Assembly (NCBI RefSeq): GCF_940677205.1
Contig: NZ_OW712331.1
Span: forward strand, 1,116,001 to 1,180,000
DNA from: [Clostridium] colinum
Lineage (GTDB): Bacteria; Bacillota; Clostridia; Lachnospirales; CAG-274
Direction: 5' to 3'
Length of the DNA stretch: 64,000 nt
A program made the position numbers and the translations under genes. The notes under the pieces are model-generated. The model saw only the letters and a program-made list of their open reading frames with translations, did not search any database and had not been told where the DNA came from. This document shows positions 57,523 through 64,000 of this stretch, one piece after another. Each line of letters starts with the position of its first letter. The first letter of the stretch is position 1.

Positions 57523-59505
57523 TTAAACATCTGTAAGGTCTATATATTTATATCCGTTTTGTTCTATATATTCCTTTCTTCCTTTTAAATTATCTCCCAG
57601 TAGCATTTCAAACATTTCTTTTGTTTTTTCTACATCTTCTGGTAAAACTTGAATAAGTTTTCTAGTTTTAGGATTCATAGTAGTTTGCCACATCATTTCT
57701 GGTTCATTTTCTCCAAGCCCTTTTGAACGTTGTATGTGATATTTACCATTTATCTTATTTATTATATCTATCTTTTCTTTTTCAGAATATGCAAAATAAG
57801 TCTTTTTATTTGACGTAATTTCATATAAAGGTGATTCTGCAATAAATACCTTTTTTTCTTCTATTAAAGTTGGAACTAATCTATAAAGCATAGTCAGTAT
57901 AAGTGTTCTTATCTGGAACCCATCTACATCGGCATCTGTACATATTATAATTTTGTCCCATCTAAGTTGGCTTAAATCAAAACTGTTAAGTTCTTTATTA
58001 TGTTTAGTTTTTAGCTCAACTCCACAACCTAAAACTTTTAAAAGGTCTGTTATAATATCACTATTAAATATTTTATCATAATTTGCTTTTAAACAATTAA
58101 GTATTTTACCTCTTACAGGCATTATTCCTTGAAACTCTGCATCACGCCCTTGCATACAAGCTCCTAACGCAGAATCTCCCTCTACTATATAAATTTCTCT
58201 TTTTGTAACATCTTTAGACCTACAATTAACAAATTTTTCTACTCTATTATTAATATCTAAAGACCCTGTAAGTTTCTTTTTAATATTTATTCTAGTTTTT
58301 TCTGCCGTTTCTCTACTTCTTTTATTTATTAATACTTGATTTGCTATTTTATCTGCATCTGCTTTATTTTCTATAAAATAAACTTCTAAACGTTCTTTTA
58401 AAAAGTCTGTCATAGCTTCTTGTATAAATTTATTTGTTATAGCTTTTTTAGTTTGGTTTTCATAGCTTGTTTGTGTAGAAAATGAATTTATTACCATAAT
58501 CAAACTATCTTCTACATCTGAATAAACTATCTTTTTTTCATCTTTTTTATATAAATTATTAACTTTTATATATTTGTCAATAGCAAATACAAAAGCAGAT
58601 TTTACTGCCTTATCTGGAGAACCTCCATATTCTAAAAAGCTAGAATTGTGATAATATTCTACAATATTTATTTCATTATTAAAAGAAAAAGCCATTTCAA
58701 ACTTTAACTTATATTCATCTTTATCTTCTCTGTCTTTACCTTTTGTTTCGTGACTATAATAAACAGGTTCTGTAAAACTTTTATCCTTTCCTATTTCTTT
58801 TATATAATCTTTTATCCCATCTTCATAACAAAAGAAAAATTTTTCATCTGTTTCTTCATAGTAAAGCTCAAATTTAAGACCTGCATTTACTACGCATTGT
58901 CTTTTTAAAGTTTCTTTAAAATAATCTATATCAATATCTATATCTGTAAAAACTTCTCTATCTGGACGCCAATGTATTTTACTACCTGTTGTATTTATAG
59001 TAGTTTTTTCTTTTTTTAAACCGCCTACATTCTCTCCTTTTTCAAAATGTAGTGTATATTTAAATCCATCTCTAATTATTTCTACGTCCATATATTCAGA
59101 GCTATATTGTGTAGAACAAAGCCCAAGTCCATTAAGCCCTAAGCTAAACTCATAATTTTCTCCACTATTATTTAAATATTTACCACCTGCATAAAGCTCA
59201 CAAAATAAAAGTTCCCAATTATATTTTTCTTCTTTAGGGTTATAATCTACAGGTATACCTCTCCCATTATCTTCTATACATATAGATTTATCTTTAAAAT
59301 ATGATATTTTTATTAAATTACCAAAACCTTCTCTTGCCTCATCAATAGAATTTGATAATATTTCAAAAATAGAGTGTTTACAACCTAAAATACCATCAGA
59401 GCCAAATATTACGGCTGGTCTTAATCTTACTCTATCTGCACCTTTTAAAGAGGTAATACTTTCATTTCCATATTGAGATTCTTTTTTTATATTTTTTTTT
59501 GCCAT
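57523..59505 (-). CDS. parE: DNA topoisomerase IV subunit B-like protein
   Basis: 660 residues from ATG 59505 (AGGAG upstream). GHKL ATPase with LSNSIDEAREGFG, CIEDNGRGIPVDY and GLNGLGLCSTQYSS; transducer domain; TOPRIM with VEGDSALGACMQGRDAEFQ and CTDADVDGFQIRTL. The C-terminus PEMMWQTTMNPKTRKLIQV is standard. Forms the ATPase half of the heterotetramer with the downstream ParC. Transcribed divergently from the radical SAM gene. Confidence 0.9.
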   Translation of the reverse strand: MAKKNIKKESQYGNESITSLKGADRVRLRPAVIFGSDGILGCKHSIFEILSNSIDEAREGFGNLIKISYFKDKSICIEDNGRGIPVDYNPKEEKYNWELLFCELYAGGKYLNNSGENYEFSLGLNGLGLCSTQYSSEYMDVEIIRDGFKYTLHFEKGENVGGLKKEKTTINTTGSKIHWRPDREVFTDIDIDIDYFKETLKRQCVVNAGLKFELYYEETDEKFFFCYEDGIKDYIKEIGKDKSFTEPVYYSHETKGKDREDKDEYKLKFEMAFSFNNEINIVEYYHNSSFLEYGGSPDKAVKSAFVFAIDKYIKVNNLYKKDEKKIVYSDVEDSLIMVINSFSTQTSYENQTKKAITNKFIQEAMTDFLKERLEVYFIENKADADKIANQVLINKRSRETAEKTRINIKKKLTGSLDINNRVEKFVNCRSKDVTKREIYIVEGDSALGACMQGRDAEFQGIMPVRGKILNCLKANYDKIFNSDIITDLLKVLGCGVELKTKHNKELNSFDLSQLRWDKIIICTDADVDGFQIRTLILTMLYRLVPTLIEEKKVFIAESPLYEITSNKKTYFAYSEKEKIDIINKINGKYHIQRSKGLGENEPEMMWQTTMNPKTRKLIQVLPEDVEKTKEMFEMLLGDNLKGRKEYIEQNGYKYIDLTDV

Positions 59506-59723
59506 AAAGCTCCTACCTTTTTATTTTTTTAATTTTTATAAATAACAAAAAATCACTTTGCTTTTTAGATTAACAAAAAATTTAGCTTATTGTCAATACT
59601 TTTCTTGAAAATATATTTTAAATTTACTATAATTGTTATTATATTAAATTTTTATAAATTTATTTTATTCTAACTATTATTTGTTACATTTTATTATATT
59701 ATTATAAATTAGAAAGGCATTTT

Positions 59724-60665
59724 ATGTATAAAGAATATTCAAAATATTTAAAAGAAAAATATGGACAAAAAGTATATAAACTACCAATATCTTTAAAAGA
59801 AACAAATTGCCCTAATAGAGATGGCAACTTAGGCTTTGGTGGTTGTACATATTGTGGTGTTGAAGGTGTTGGATTTGAAAATCTATCTTCAAATCTTTCT
59901 GTAAAAGAGCAGCTTTTAAAAAATAAAGAATTTATATCAAAAAAATATAAAGCAAAAAAATTTATAGCTTATTTTCAAAGCTATTCAAATACGTATATTC
60001 CATTAAATTTATTTGAAAAATATGTAAATGAAGCTATAATTGATGATATTGTGGACATATCTATATCTACAAGACCAGATTGTATAAGTGTAGAATATTT
60101 AGATATATTAAAAAAAATTAAAGATAATCATAATGTAGATATAACAATAGAGCTTGGCTTACAAACTGCAAATTATAAAACACTAAAAAAAATAAATAGA
60201 GGACATACATTAGCCGAATATATACAGGCAGTAAATATTATAAAAACTTATGATTTTAATGTATGTACACATGTTATATTAAATCTTCCGTGGGATACAA
60301 TAGAAGATACAATAGAAACAGCTAAGATAATATCTATATTAAATACAGATTTTGTTAAGCTACACGCTTTATATATAGAAAAAAATACTGTCCTTGCTAA
60401 ACAATATTTAAACAATGAATTTACTATGTTACCTCTTGAAGATTATATAGAAAAAACAATTACTTTTTTAGAATATCTATCTCCTAATATTGCAATACAA
60501 AGAATTATAGGTAGAGCACCAGAACAGTTTACATTTTTTTCAAATTGGGGTATGAGTTGGTGGAAAATTAAGGATATGATAGAAGAAAAAATGATAAATG
60601 AAAACAGATTTCAAGGCAAACTTTTTAACTATTCTTGCAATAAATCACTTAAAAAATTTGACTAA
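59724..60665 (+). CDS. TIGR01212-family radical SAM protein (YhcC/YtqA-like)
   Basis: 313 residues behind AGAAAGG. KYGQKVYKLPISLKETNCPN then RDG..GFGGCTYCG supplies the family's Cys spacing for the [4Fe-4S] cluster; AYFQSYSNTY, SISTRPDC, IELGLQTAN and HVILNLPWDT are characteristic. A tRNA-modifying role (mnm5-type uridine methylation partner) has been proposed for relatives. Divergent from parE with a 220-bp intergenic region. Confidence 0.92.
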   Translation: MYKEYSKYLKEKYGQKVYKLPISLKETNCPNRDGNLGFGGCTYCGVEGVGFENLSSNLSVKEQLLKNKEFISKKYKAKKFIAYFQSYSNTYIPLNLFEKYVNEAIIDDIVDISISTRPDCISVEYLDILKKIKDNHNVDITIELGLQTANYKTLKKINRGHTLAEYIQAVNIIKTYDFNVCTHVILNLPWDTIEDTIETAKIISILNTDFVKLHALYIEKNTVLAKQYLNNEFTMLPLEDYIEKTITFLEYLSPNIAIQRIIGRAPEQFTFFSNWGMSWWKIKDMIEEKMINENRFQGKLFNYSCNKSLKKFD

Positions 60666-60715
60666 TTTGTATTTACATAGTATATTTATATTATAAAATA
60701 TTTGGAGGATTATCA

Positions 60716-61657
60716 ATGAGATATATTTCGGATTTTAAAATTGATGAAACGATAGTTGAACATTACCTTTGCAAAAAAAAACAAACACTAAAATCTCGTA
60801 CTGGTAAAAACTATCTTTCTTTGTTGCTTCAAGACAAAACAGGTACTATAAATGCAAAAGTTTGGGACCTTAACAATCAAATTCAAAGTTTTGAAGAAAA
60901 CGATTTTATAAAAATAGATGCTACTGTTTTATCTTATCAAAATGAACTACAACTAACTGTTAGAAAAATAAGACGTAGCCAAGAAGGAGAATATGACCCT
61001 ATGGATTATATCCCTTCTACAGATAAAAATATAGAAGAACTTTATCAAAAAATTGTAAATATTATAAATAGTTTAAAAAATAATTTTATAAAATCTCTTT
61101 TAGAAAATATTTATATAAAAAATGATACTATAAGAGAAAAATTTAAAACACATTCGGCTGCTAAAACTATGCACCACAGCTATATGGGAGGTCTATTAGA
61201 GCATAGTTTATCTATATGTCAGATATGTGATTTTTTATCTAGCCATTATCCTTACGTAAATAGAGATTTATTATTAGCCTCTGCACTTTTACACGATGTT
61301 GGTAAAATGTTTGAGCTATCTCCTTTCCCAGACAATGATTATACAGATGATGGTCAACTTTTAGGACATATAGTAATTGGTGTTGAACTTATAACAAAAG
61401 AATGTAATAATATACCAGATTTTCCTCATCAATTACAATCACTTTTAAAGCATAGCATACTTTCTCATCACGGTGAATACGAATTTGGCTCACCAAAAAG
61501 ACCAAAAACAATAGAAGCTTTTATCTTACATTGTGCAGATGAACTAGATGCAAAATTAAAAATATATGAAGATAGTATATTTTCTGATAACACAACTTGT
61601 AATTGGGTTGGATATCATAAAATGCTAGCTAGAAACCTTAGAAAGTCTAATTTTTAA
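60716..61657 (+). CDS. yhaM: 3'-5' exoribonuclease YhaM
   Basis: 313 residues behind GGAGG. N-terminal OB fold (LSLLLQDKTGTINAKVWDL) and C-terminal HD domain (HHSYMGGLLEHSLSICQI, ASALLHDVGKMFELS, HSILSHHGEYEFGSPKRPKT, EAFILHCADELDAKLK) in the order typical of YhaM/CbfA. Degrades RNA, and ssDNA in some species, from the 3' end. Its stop overlaps the next start (TAATG), so the nuclease genes that follow are translationally coupled to it. Confidence 0.95.
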   Translation: MRYISDFKIDETIVEHYLCKKKQTLKSRTGKNYLSLLLQDKTGTINAKVWDLNNQIQSFEENDFIKIDATVLSYQNELQLTVRKIRRSQEGEYDPMDYIPSTDKNIEELYQKIVNIINSLKNNFIKSLLENIYIKNDTIREKFKTHSAAKTMHHSYMGGLLEHSLSICQICDFLSSHYPYVNRDLLLASALLHDVGKMFELSPFPDNDYTDDGQLLGHIVIGVELITKECNNIPDFPHQLQSLLKHSILSHHGEYEFGSPKRPKTIEAFILHCADELDAKLKIYEDSIFSDNTTCNWVGYHKMLARNLRKSNF

Positions 61658-61950
61658 TGTATAATGATAACGAAAAAATATCTGCTAGTGAGATAAATAA
61701 ATATTGCTATTGTGAATATAGTTGGTACTATGAAAGGTTATATGGTAAAAAATATATTAGAGAACAATATAAAAAACGAAATGATAACCTAGATTTTACT
61801 TACAAAACAATAGATAATTTTAAAAGAGGAATAGAATTTCACGATAGTTTTTTAGCTAAAAGAAAAGTTAAAGTAATATTTAAAACTTTAATATTAATTT
61901 TCTTCATATCTTTATTATTATTTATTTTAAAATTATGTGGTATTTTTTAA
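61657..61950 (+). CDS. Cas4-like membrane nuclease, N-terminal part
   Basis: 97 residues starting in the yhaM stop codon. KISASEINKYCYCEYSWYYE then RLYG resembles the first helix and first cluster-type Cys of Cas4/Dna2-like nucleases, followed by DNFKRGIEFHDSF (the helix seen before the nuclease core) and a C-terminal membrane segment (TLILIFFISLLLFILKL). It lacks the catalytic core, which is encoded in the next, overlapping frame. The two may be one protein joined by frameshifting, or two subunits. Confidence 0.75.
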   Translation: MYNDNEKISASEINKYCYCEYSWYYERLYGKKYIREQYKKRNDNLDFTYKTIDNFKRGIEFHDSFLAKRKVKVIFKTLILIFFISLLLFILKLCGIF

Positions 61951-62486
61951 CGTTTATATTTTTAACATTAACTTTTATACTTTTAGCAAAATCTAAATCT
62001 ATTAAAAAAACTAAATCTAAATCTTTAGCTCCTTTTGGATATACTTTATTTTATACAGACCAAAATACAAAAACAAGAAAATCTAACGTTATATATAAAA
62101 AACTTCTATTTTCAGAAAAATATAATATACAAGGTAAACCAGATTTTATATATAAAAAGTTTAAGACTTGCTATGTAATAGAGCTTAAAAGTGGTTTAAT
62201 AAAAGATGACCCTATGCCTCATACTGGTGATTTATTACAACTTGTGACTTATTTTTTAATAATAGAAGATTTGTATGGGTATAAAGTAAAAAAAGGAAAG
62301 CTTATATACAAAGACTATTGTTTTGTTGTTAAAAATACTAGATATTTAAGAAAATATCTTTTAAGTGTATTATCCGATATGAGAAAAATGTTAAAAACAG
62401 GTGATGGTGAGCCTACTTGCAATTTTGCCCATTGTAGGTATTGTATGTGTAGACAAACGGTTTGTGATTTTTATGATAAACTTTAA
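61935..62486 (+). CDS. Cas4-like membrane nuclease, catalytic part (PD-(D/E)XK)
   Basis: 183 residues beginning with a membrane segment (WYFLTFIFLTLTFILLA). The PD-(D/E)XK core follows: IQGKPDFIY (Asp), CYVIELKSG (ExK), then QLVTYFLIIEDLYG (QxxxY) and a C-terminal Cys cluster CRYCMCRQTVC like the iron-sulfur site of Cas4. No cas genes or CRISPR repeats are in the window, so this is a solo Cas4-like exonuclease. It overlaps the upstream frame by 16 bp in the -1 frame; the overlap contains TTTTTTA. Confidence 0.78.
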   Translation: MWYFLTFIFLTLTFILLAKSKSIKKTKSKSLAPFGYTLFYTDQNTKTRKSNVIYKKLLFSEKYNIQGKPDFIYKKFKTCYVIELKSGLIKDDPMPHTGDLLQLVTYFLIIEDLYGYKVKKGKLIYKDYCFVVKNTRYLRKYLLSVLSDMRKMLKTGDGEPTCNFAHCRYCMCRQTVCDFYDKL

Positions 62487-62501
62487 AATTTAGAGGTTTT
62501 T

Positions 62502-62639
62502 ATGAAAAAAGATATTAAACAAAATAATATTGAAAAAGTTTTAAATATGACAGATGAAAAACTCTTAGCTAAAGCTTTACAACAATATTTAAAATTAGAT
62601 AAAAAAGATATAAAAAAAGGTACTAAAAATGAAAATTAA
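62502..62639 (+). CDS. Small uncharacterised protein, 45 residues
   Basis: ATG 62502 with GAGG 5 nt upstream; peptide MKKDIKQNNIEKVLNMTDEK followed by LLAKALQQYLKLDKKDIKK. Helical and highly basic. Its last codons overlap the rlmD start by 11 bp, suggesting translational coupling. No family recognised. Confidence 0.65.
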   Translation: MKKDIKQNNIEKVLNMTDEKLLAKALQQYLKLDKKDIKKGTKNEN

Positions 62640-63981
62640 AAAAAATGATTATTTTAATATAGATATAACTGATATAGGTATAAATGGAGAAGGCATTGGT
62701 AAAATAGATAATTTTACTATATTTGTAAACGGTGCTTTATCAAATGAAACCATTAATATAAAAATTATTAAAGTTAAAAAAAATTATGCCTATGGTAAGC
62801 TTATAAATATAATTAAACCATCGCCTTTTAGACAAACACCTTCTTGTCAACATTTTAATAAATGTGGTGGTTGTAATCTTCTTCATCTTTCCTATGATGA
62901 ACAGCTTAATATAAAAGCTAAATTTATACAATCTAACTTAAAAAAAATTGCTAAAATAGATAATATAAGTGTAAATAAACCTATTGGTATGGATAATCCT
63001 TTTCATTATAGAAATAAAGCCAGTTTTCCTATCAATTTTACAGACAAAATAAATATAGGTTTTTATAAACCTCGCTCTCATAATATTATTAATATAGATA
63101 ATTGTATTATACAACACCCTATAAATAATATTATAATAGAAAAAACTAAAGACTTTATTAAAAAAAGTAATATATCTATATATAATGAAAATAATGGAAA
63201 AGGTGATTTAAGACATATTGTAACTAGAATAAGCACAAAAACAAATGAACTTCTAATATGTGTAGTTGTAAATAATACTAAGTTTTTATATAAAGATTTA
63301 CTTATAGAGTGTTTTAAAGATATACCTAATTTAGATAGTATTGTTATAAATTATAACACCAAAAATAATAATGTTATTTTAGGAAATAAAACAGAAACTA
63401 TATTAGGCAAAGGATATATTGTAGATTATATAAAAGATTTAAAATTTAATATATCTCCCCTATCTTTTTATCAAGTAAATCCTACTCAAGCAGAAGTTTT
63501 ATATCAAACTGCTTTAGATTTTTGTGATTTAAATGGTGATGAAATTGTTTTTGATGCTTATTGTGGTATAGGTACAATATCTTTATTTTTAGCTAAAAAC
63601 TGTAAAAAAGTATATGGTATAGAAATTGTAGAAGATGCAATAAAAAATGCTAAATCAAATGCAAAGCTAAATAATATACAAAATGCAGAATTTTATGTAG
63701 GCAAATCTGAAGAAATTATACCAAACCTTATATTTAAAGAAAATATATATCCAGATGTTATAGTAGTAGACCCACCTAGAAAAGGCTGTGATAAAGCTTT
63801 ATTAGATGCAATAGCTAAAACTTCTATTAAAAAACTTGTATATGTATCTTGTGATAATGCTACATTAGCTAGAGATATTTCTTATTTATCTAACTTTGGA
63901 TTTAAACTTAATAAAATACAACCTGTGGATATGTTTTGTATGACTACTCATATAGAATGTGTAGCACTAATAACTAGATAA
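62629..63981 (+). CDS. 23S rRNA (uracil-5-)-methyltransferase, RlmD/RumA family
   Basis: 450 residues. N-terminal TRAM domain (FNIDITDIGINGEGIGKIDN), four-Cys cluster (CQHFNKCGGCNLLHL and a later Cys), SAM site (VFDAYCGIGTISLFLAK), catalytic DPPRKGCDKALL and the Cys of VYVSCDNATLARD with the downstream Glu (HIECVALI). Methylates a uridine of 23S rRNA at C5; which position cannot be told from the sequence (RlmD or RlmCD type). A ribosome binding site (TTGGAGGA) for a further gene appears at the right edge of the window. Confidence 0.93.
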   Translation: MKIKKNDYFNIDITDIGINGEGIGKIDNFTIFVNGALSNETINIKIIKVKKNYAYGKLINIIKPSPFRQTPSCQHFNKCGGCNLLHLSYDEQLNIKAKFIQSNLKKIAKIDNISVNKPIGMDNPFHYRNKASFPINFTDKINIGFYKPRSHNIINIDNCIIQHPINNIIIEKTKDFIKKSNISIYNENNGKGDLRHIVTRISTKTNELLICVVVNNTKFLYKDLLIECFKDIPNLDSIVINYNTKNNNVILGNKTETILGKGYIVDYIKDLKFNISPLSFYQVNPTQAEVLYQTALDFCDLNGDEIVFDAYCGIGTISLFLAKNCKKVYGIEIVEDAIKNAKSNAKLNNIQNAEFYVGKSEEIIPNLIFKENIYPDVIVVDPPRKGCDKALLDAIAKTSIKKLVYVSCDNATLARDISYLSNFGFKLNKIQPVDMFCMTTHIECVALITR

Positions 63982-64000
63982 TTTATAATTTTGGAGGACA

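Overview
The window comes from a very AT-rich, low-GC, endospore-forming Firmicute, most likely an anaerobic clostridial (Lachnospirales-like) species. The grounds are the yqfC-yqfD-phoH-ybeY-era-yqzL-recO block, Csp-type germination subtilases, a DUF3794-LysM spore protein, a SpoIID-domain lipoprotein, an archaeal-type ProRS, strong AGGAGG ribosome binding sites and TTGACA-N17-TATAAT promoters. The species cannot be fixed from the sequence alone.

Region 1 (1-15276, all minus strand) is a large accessory locus that continues beyond the left edge. In transcription order it encodes a surface VWA membrane protein, a 725-residue contractile-sheath-like protein (TssB-like N-terminus fused to a TssC-like C-terminus), two tube-like (Hcp-like) proteins, a terminator-like hairpin, a DnaJ-domain protein, two FHA proteins, an intact-looking PP2C phosphatase, a degenerate PP2C-TM-TPR protein, a third diverged tube-like protein, two unrecognised proteins, a SAP-Hsp70/actin-like ATPase and the start of one more gene. 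I read it as a contractile-injection (type VI-like) apparatus of a Gram-positive, wired to FHA/PP2C phospho-signalling and Hsp70/DnaJ chaperones. No kinase, spike, baseplate or ATPase is recognised inside the window.

Region 2 (15.5-22.8 kb) is a decayed accessory or defence patch: an McrB-N/HNH endonuclease, broken DUF4160 and DUF2442 genes, a DUF4365 nuclease-like gene, and a polysaccharide deacetylase split in two by a 1521-bp segment that carries a CAP-domain protein. A relic of the deacetylase 3' end is also present 3 kb away.

Region 3 (22.9-39.6 kb) is largely housekeeping: SGNH hydrolase, acyltransferase, cyclophilin lipoprotein, greA-lysS, proS, rplM-rpsI behind an L13-leader-like element, an orphan sensor kinase, the yqfC-to-recO operon, and ppa.

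Region 4 (39.6-50.1 kb): a cspBA-type germination protease gene is cut into two halves 7042 bp apart. The intervening DNA carries PEBP, HxlR, a SpoIID-like lipoprotein, a small alarmone synthetase and ftsH. The split deacetylase and the split cspBA share the same end sequences, the same preceding TTTAG, and no target duplication, and removing either segment restores the reading frame exactly. This is the most surprising structure in the window, suggesting either site-specific (possibly developmentally programmed) excision or an IS200/IS605-like mode of insertion.

Region 5 (50.2-64 kb): TraX-like protein, YaiI-like protein, four tRNAs (Phe, Gly, Gly, Gly), two uncharacterised proteins, a DUF3794-LysM spore protein, a topoisomerase IV-like parE-parC pair, a TIGR01212-type radical SAM protein, yhaM, a Cas4-like membrane nuclease split over two overlapping frames, a 45-residue protein and rlmD.
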